The notes beneath the pieces are model-generated. The model was not told where the DNA came from, ran no database searches, and saw nothing but the letters and a program-made list of their open reading frames with translations. 32,673 nt of DNA from DATCLS01 sp035296625 (lineage in GTDB: Bacteria; Actinomycetota; Acidimicrobiia; Acidimicrobiales; VFJN01). Below, piece by piece: positions 28,640-32,673 of the stretch. A program made the translations under genes and the position numbers. The DNA lies in NCBI GenBank assembly GCA_035296625.1, contig DATHAO010000017.1, positions 1 through 32,673 on the forward strand, read 5' to 3'. How positions within the stretch are numbered: position 1 is the stretch's first letter; every line of letters starts with the position of its first letter.

Positions 28640-29926
28640 GTGGCCCAGTTCGTCGACGAGTGCAACCTGCACGTGAAGGCGGGCGACGGCGGCGCCGGCT
28701 CGGTGTCCTTCCGCCGCGAGGCGCACGTCGCCCGGGGCGGACCCGACGGAGGTGACGGAGGTTCCGGCGGCGACGTCTGGCTGGTCGCCGACCACAACGT
28801 CGCCTCGCTGCTGGCGTTCAAGGACCAGCCGTTCCGCCGGGCCGAGAACGGCACGCACGGCATGGGCAAGGGCCGCCACGGCGCCGCGGGCTCCGAGACC
28901 GTGGTGCGCGTGCCCGAGGGCACGGTCGTCCTCGACCGTGACGGCACCGTGCTGGCCGACCTCGTGGTGGCCGGCGACCGCTACCGGGCCGCGGAGGGCG
29001 GTCGGGGCGGCCGGGGCAACGCCAGGTTCCTGTCGAACCGCCGCCGCGCCCCGGCCTTCGCCGAGCAGGGCGAGGTCGGCGAGGAGTGGTGGCTGCGCCT
29101 CGAGCTCAAGCTGCTCGCCGACGTCGCCCTCGTCGGGTTCCCGAACGTCGGCAAGTCCACGCTCATCAGCCGCATCTCGGCGGCGAAGCCGAAGGTCGCC
29201 GACTACCCGTTCACCACGCTCGAGCCCCACCTCGGCGTGGTTCGCACGACTGACGGCGACGAGTACGTGGTGGCAGACATCCCCGGCTTGATCGAGGGCG
29301 CCAGCGAGGGACGCGGCCTGGGGCTGCAGTTCCTGCGCCACATCGAGCGGGTCCGGGCCCTGTGCGTGCTGCTCGACCTGTCGCCGATGGCGGAGCGCCC
29401 GCCGGCCGAGCAGCTCGAGGTGCTGCTGCGCGAGCTGGCGGCCTACAAGCCCGGCCTGCTCGAGCGCCCACGGGTGATGGTCGGGAGCAAGGCCGACCTG
29501 GCCGAGGGCAGCGCCGAGGTCGATGACGCGAAGGACGACGACGCGATCGGCGTGCCGCTCGACCTGCGGGTCTCGGCCGTGACCGGGGCCGGGGTCGACC
29601 GGCTGGTCGGGCGCCTGGCCGACGCCGTGCGGGCCGCCCGGGCCCAGCTGCCCGAGCGCGGGCAGTTCGTCGTGCACCGCCCGGTCCGCGAGGGCTTCCG
29701 CGTCGCGCGCCACGGTTCCGGCTGGGTCGTCGAGGGGCGCGACGCCGTCCGGGCCGTCGCCCTGTCCGACCTGACCCGCCACGACGCCCTCGACGAGGCG
29801 CAGCGGCGGCTGCGCCAGCTCGGCGTCGAGCGGGCCCTCGCCCGGGCCGGCGCCCAGCCCGGCGACCCGGTCCGCATCGGCGGCCTGACGTTCGACTTCG
29901 CGGCGGACGAGCAGGCGTTCGGGTGA
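28640..29926 (+). CDS. obgE: Obg family GTPase
   Basis: Ribosome-associated GTPase needed for 50S assembly and growth control. 428 residues. The glycine-rich Obg domain (1-158) starts AQFVDECNLHVKAGDGG. In the G domain, G1 is GFPNVGKST (166-174), G2 is YPFTTLEPHLG (189-199), G3 is DIPG (213-216), G4 is SKAD (283-286) and G5 is SAVTGAG. The C-terminal OCT domain follows (FVVHRP...GGLTFDF). G4 normally reads NKxD; Ser replaces Asn here, which may alter guanine affinity. GTG 28640 is chosen because the family N-terminus MAQFVD begins there; the longer GTG 28595 start lies in the rpmA hairpin. The short gap to proB holds a candidate leader peptide. Confidence 0.96.
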   Translation: MAQFVDECNLHVKAGDGGAGSVSFRREAHVARGGPDGGDGGSGGDVWLVADHNVASLLAFKDQPFRRAENGTHGMGKGRHGAAGSETVVRVPEGTVVLDRDGTVLADLVVAGDRYRAAEGGRGGRGNARFLSNRRRAPAFAEQGEVGEEWWLRLELKLLADVALVGFPNVGKSTLISRISAAKPKVADYPFTTLEPHLGVVRTTDGDEYVVADIPGLIEGASEGRGLGLQFLRHIERVRALCVLLDLSPMAERPPAEQLEVLLRELAAYKPGLLERPRVMVGSKADLAEGSAEVDDAKDDDAIGVPLDLRVSAVTGAGVDRLVGRLADAVRAARAQLPERGQFVVHRPVREGFRVARHGSGWVVEGRDAVRAVALSDLTRHDALDEAQRRLRQLGVERALARAGAQPGDPVRIGGLTFDFAADEQAFG

Positions 29927-29990
29927 CGGGCGGGCGGGACACCCGCGCGAACTCACCCCGCCGGGCAGTGATGGGCGCGAGGATCGGACC

Positions 29991-30035
29991 ATGAAGACGA
30001 GGCGCAGGCGGCGACGGCGGGCGGGGCGGCCATGA
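29991..30035 (+). CDS. Candidate arginine-rich leader peptide of proB (14 aa)
   Basis: MKTRRRRRRRAGRP then TGA: eight of 14 residues are Arg, seven in a row, including AGG and CGA codons that are probably rare here. The ATG has GAGGA (29979-29983) 7 nt upstream. The stop overlaps the proB start as ATGA, so translation of proB probably depends on it. It could be a coupling device, an attenuation-type leader, or a chance ORF in a purine-rich stretch. Not a known ribosomal small protein that I can identify. Confidence 0.4.
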   Translation: MKTRRRRRRRAGRP

Positions 30036-31123
30036 TCATCGTCGCGAAGGTGGGCACGTCGTCGATCACCGACGAGTACGGCGAGATCTCCGCGACCGCG
30101 GTCGCGAAGTTCTGCCGTGAGGTCGTGACGCTGCGCCAGGCTGGTCACCGCGTCGTGATGGTGACGAGCGGGGCGATCGCCGCCGGCCTGCCGGCATTGG
30201 GCCTCGACGCCGGCCGTCCCCGTGACGCCGTGACCCTCCAGGCCGTCTCCGCCGTCGGGCAGAGCCGGCTCATGCGGGTCTACGACGTGGCGCTCGCCGA
30301 GGGGGGCCTCATCGGCGGCCAGGTCCTGCTGGCGCCGCTCGACTTCATGGTTCGCTCGCAGTACCTGCACGCCCGCTCGACGCTGACCCGGCTGCTCGAG
30401 TTGGGCGTCGTACCGGTCGTGAACGAGAACGACGCCATCGCGGACGACGAGATCCGCTTCGGCGACAACGACCGCCTCGCCGCCCTGGTCGCCCACCTGG
30501 TCAGCGCCGACATGCTGGTGCTGCTGACCGATCAGCCGGGATTGCTCACCGCGGACCCGCGCTTCGACTCGGCCGCCTCGCTCATCGAGGAGATCGTCGA
30601 GGTCGACCAGACGCTCGAGGCCGCCGCCGGGGGCGCCGGCTCCGACCGGGGCAGTGGGGGCATGGTGTCGAAACTCGCGGCCGCGAAGATCGCCGCCTGG
30701 TCCGGGGTGCGGGCCGTGATCGCCCAAGCCGACCGCGCCGACGTGCTCACCGAGGCCGTGGCCGGCACGCCGGGCGTCGGAACGGTCGTCGTGCCGCGGG
30801 GCGGCCGGCTGCCCGCCCGCAAGCTCTGGATCGCCTTCGCCGTCGGGTCCTCGGGCACCGTCTACGTCGACGACGGCGCCCGCAGGGCACTGACCGAGCG
30901 GGGCGTGTCGCTGCTGCCGGCAGGGGTCACAGGCGTGAAGGGCGGGTTCGCCGCGCTGGAGGCCGTCGAGATCGCCGACCCCGACGGCCAGGTGTTCGCC
31001 AAGGGGCTGTGCAAGCTCGACGCCGCCGGGCTGCGCGAGGTGGCGGGCATGCAGACGGCCGACCTGCCGGAGGGGATCGCCCACGAGGTCGTCCACCGCG
31101 ACGACCTCGTGGTGCTCCCGTAG
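30032..31123 (+). CDS. proB: Glutamate 5-kinase
   Basis: First step of proline synthesis: phosphorylates L-glutamate with ATP. 363 residues. The amino-acid-kinase domain (about 1-255) has KVGTSS (6-11), SGAIAAG (46-52), NENDAIADDEIRFGDND (131-147), TDQPGLLTADPR (166-177) and GSGGMVSK (207-214). A C-terminal PUA domain (about 270-350) is present, as in many bacterial ProB proteins. ATG 30032 overlaps the stop of a 14-codon Arg-rich ORF; the sequence just upstream (GGGCGGGGCGGCC) is a poor Shine-Dalgarno site, which favours coupling. proA, often next, is not adjacent. It is probably cotranscribed with obgE, 105 bases away. Confidence 0.95.
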   Translation: MIIVAKVGTSSITDEYGEISATAVAKFCREVVTLRQAGHRVVMVTSGAIAAGLPALGLDAGRPRDAVTLQAVSAVGQSRLMRVYDVALAEGGLIGGQVLLAPLDFMVRSQYLHARSTLTRLLELGVVPVVNENDAIADDEIRFGDNDRLAALVAHLVSADMLVLLTDQPGLLTADPRFDSAASLIEEIVEVDQTLEAAAGGAGSDRGSGGMVSKLAAAKIAAWSGVRAVIAQADRADVLTEAVAGTPGVGTVVVPRGGRLPARKLWIAFAVGSSGTVYVDDGARRALTERGVSLLPAGVTGVKGGFAALEAVEIADPDGQVFAKGLCKLDAAGLREVAGMQTADLPEGIAHEVVHRDDLVVLP

Positions 31124-31133
31124 CCCCTCACGG

Positions 31134-31155
31134 TCACCGGACGGCCCGCCGGTGA
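31134..31155. terminator. Hairpin after proB
   Basis: TCACCGG (31134-31140) pairs with CCGGTGA (31149-31155) around an 8-nt loop, 10 nt after the proB stop. It is a likely terminator of the obgE-proB transcript, without a T-run. Confidence 0.45.
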
Positions 31156-31231
31156 GCCGCTCGGCCGCGTCGTCGACCGGACGTCTCCTACGCCGCTCCG
31201 CCACTCCTCGATGCTGGACGGCCGCGCGGCG

Positions 31232-31325
31232 TAAACTGTCGGGGCGTGCCCGCAGGGGGCGGGCCGCGTCTCGAGCGATCCGTCGGTGGGCCCGCGCGGC
31301 CCGTTGCCAGCTGAGGAGGGGAGCG
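31232..31325 (+). promoter_or_regulatory. Probable promoter and foldable leader of the SGNH-like gene
   Basis: TAAACT (31232-31237) is the best -10 match in the window. The following ~85-nt leader contains two stems: GCCCGC/GCGGGC (31248-31264) and GGGCC/GGCCC (31288-31302). It ends with a strong Shine-Dalgarno AGGAGGG (31314-31320) 5 nt before GTG 31326. The long leader contrasts with the leaderless genes nearby. No known riboswitch is recognised. Confidence 0.45.
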
Positions 31326-32673
31326 GTGAGGGGCACTCGCGCTGCTCGCGCCGCGCCGCCGGTCACCGGCCCGGTCCGCGCCGTGCACACGACGGTCGTG
31401 GCCGTGATCGCCGTCGTCGCGGTCCTGGCGGCGTCCGGCTGCGGCAGCGTGGAGAGGGCCCCCCTTCGGTCCTCCGTCGTCCTCGCGGAGCTTCCGCCGC
31501 TCGGCCGCGTCCACGCCGAGGAGCCGCCCCGCGTGCTCATCTTCGGCGACTCGATCGCCGCGCAGCACGGCAACCCCGCCGCGTTCGCACTCCGCGACGC
31601 CGGGGTCGACGCCGAGGTCTTCGCGCTGTGGGGCCACGGCCTGTTCACCCGCGAGCAGTACGACATCGGCGCCCCCCGACCGGATCCGCCGGCCCTGAGC
31701 CTCATGGCGGCGGCCAGCGCCGAGGTCGCCGACTTCGACCCCGACGTCGTCGCCGTCTACATCAACCACAACTACTGGCCGCCGTACCCGCGCGACGCCG
31801 CCGGCGCCGTGATCGCCAGGGGGTCCCCGGCGTTCGCCGCCATGGCAGGCACCCAGATCACCGAGCTGGTCCACCGCCTGTCGGCCGGGGGGGCCACGAT
31901 CTACCTCATCGAGCCCGCCCCCGAGGGACCGGGCGCGACGGCGGCCGACAACCCGGTGTGGGCCGGCTACCTCGCCGCCCGGGACGACCTCGGCTTCCAG
32001 GTGATCGACTCGGGCGACGCCGTGGCCGACGCGGAGGGCGCCTGGGTCGCCGATCTGCCGGACTGCACGGGGTCGCCGGTGCGGGTGCGCCCACCGGGCG
32101 ACCTCCACCTCACCTACTTCGGCGCGGGCCTGATGGGAACGCGCACGGCGAACGCCCTGGCCGAGGCGGTCGACTGGCCGATCTCGGACCTCCGCGCACC
32201 GTCCCAGGCGCCGGCCGCCATGCTCCCCATGGGTACCGGCTACCGGCTGGTGACCTGCGACGGGGGCACGTTCCACTTCGGTGTGGGCGGCAGCGCGCTC
32301 GGCGCGCTACCGCCCGAGGACAGCCTCGGCGTCGGCGAGTCGGTCGTGGGGGCGGCCACGGCCCTCGACGGCGACGGCGCCTGGCTGCTGACCTCCGCAG
32401 GCCGGGTCCGCGGCCTGGCGGGTGCACCGCACCTGGGCGACGCCGAGCTGGCCCGCGGCGACCGGGCGGTGGCGATCACGCCCACGCCGACCGGTGCCGG
32501 CTATTGGGTCGCGACGGCGTCCGGGGCGGTGCAGGCCTTCGGCGACGCCGAGAAGCTCGGCGACCTCGCCGGGTCGGCCGACCCCGTCGTGGCCATCACC
32601 GCCACGGCCGACGGGGACGGCTACTGGCTCGCCACCGCGGGAGGCCGGGTGGCGGCGTTCGGCGCCGCGCCCG
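31326..32673 (+). CDS. Secreted or lipoprotein SGNH-hydrolase-like protein with C-terminal GYW repeats (3' end outside window)
   Basis: Open to the window end, 449 residues seen. The N-terminal ~40 residues are basic, then hydrophobic (VVAVIAVVAVLAASGC); Cys39 follows a lipobox-like AASG, so a lipoprotein is likely. The domain from about 68 to 285 resembles SGNH/GDSL esterases: block I is FGDS with Ser76, a block-III-like YINHNYW (145-151) is present, and the late GDLH gives Asp259/His261. From about residue 298, four degenerate repeats begin (GTGYRLVT, GDGAWLLT, GAGYWVAT, GDGYWLAT at about 303, 349, 390 and 430). Such repeats are abundant in Acidimicrobiia surface proteins. It probably acts outside the membrane on acyl groups of wall polymers or glycans; the substrate is unknown. 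The GTG start is set by AGGAGGG. Confidence 0.75.
   Translation, partial: MRGTRAARAAPPVTGPVRAVHTTVVAVIAVVAVLAASGCGSVERAPLRSSVVLAELPPLGRVHAEEPPRVLIFGDSIAAQHGNPAAFALRDAGVDAEVFALWGHGLFTREQYDIGAPRPDPPALSLMAAASAEVADFDPDVVAVYINHNYWPPYPRDAAGAVIARGSPAFAAMAGTQITELVHRLSAGGATIYLIEPAPEGPGATAADNPVWAGYLAARDDLGFQVIDSGDAVADAEGAWVADLPDCTGSPVRVRPPGDLHLTYFGAGLMGTRTANALAEAVDWPISDLRAPSQAPAAMLPMGTGYRLVTCDGGTFHFGVGGSALGALPPEDSLGVGESVVGAATALDGDGAWLLTSAGRVRGLAGAPHLGDAELARGDRAVAITPTPTGAGYWVATASGAVQAFGDAEKLGDLAGSADPVVAITATADGDGYWLATAGGRVAAFGAAP
32217..32673 (+). repeat. Coding repeats of the GYW-A-T-GG-V-AFG type (incomplete)
   Basis: At least four diverged units of about 40-46 codons, each with a GxGYW(V/L)AT core, then G-x-V and a (F/L)(G/A)xA-type end. 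The last two, near residues 390 and 430, are the clearest. The array continues beyond the window. Such repeats probably form beta-propeller-like folds, an inference from their length and pattern. Confidence 0.65.

Noticed and set aside
28595..28640. Earlier GTG start for obgE
   Set aside because: It lies inside the perfect hairpin after rpmA, and the conserved Obg N-terminus begins at 28640.
28421..31705. Long - strand open frame opposite rpmA, obgE and proB
   Set aside because: It crosses several real genes and terminators and has no family features.

Overview
The window is very GC-rich, Gram-positive-type chromosomal DNA. Nearly all third codon positions are G or C, GTG starts are frequent, and every gene I can support lies on the + strand. 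The gene order tig-clpP-clpX-folC-ndk-mreB-mreC-mreD-PBP2-rodA ... radical SAM pair-rne-rplU-rpmA-obg-proB is the backbone known from actinobacteria. Two traits point to the class Acidimicrobiia: only one clpP sits between tig and clpX, and the last gene carries GYW-type repeats, which are very common in that class. This placement is an inference. MreBCD, PBP2 and RodA suggest a rod-shaped cell with lateral-wall elongation.

Layout. Bases 1-4148 hold the end of trigger factor, ClpP and ClpX (protein folding and ATP-dependent degradation), then folC. A 301-base gap containing a 44-bp imperfect dyad leads to ndk. Bases 4938-13977 are an accessory block of three large ATP-binding LuxR-family (LAL) regulators in tandem, with a small ORF between the first two. 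They separate ndk from mreB. Between the third regulator and mreB lies a perfect 20-bp palindrome, followed by two very small genes joined by an ATGA overlap (14116-14522). Bases 14724-20370 are the elongasome operon, with GTGA overlaps at two junctions. A stand-alone FTR1-type iron permease follows. Next comes a B12-binding radical SAM enzyme with its DUF2344 partner, then RNase E/G with a long repetitive N-terminal extension, and a DUF1707 membrane protein. After these are rplU-rpmA behind a foldable leader, obgE, an arginine-rich 14-codon ORF overlapping proB, and finally a secreted or lipoprotein SGNH-like protein with C-terminal repeats that runs off the end.

Regulation visible in the sequence. 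Several genes have a -10-like hexamer so close to the start codon that the mRNA should be leaderless. In three cases the box is (T/C)ACGCT exactly 6 nt before ATG, and in a fourth CATCGT exactly 6 nt before GTG. Other genes have good Shine-Dalgarno sites or are translationally coupled. No tRNA, rRNA, CRISPR array, insertion sequence or phage gene was seen. The parts least explained by known biology are the LuxR block with its small ORFs and palindromes, the arginine-rich ORF before proB, the repeats in the RNase E/G gene, and the uncharacterised radical SAM/DUF2344 pair next to RNA and ribosome genes.
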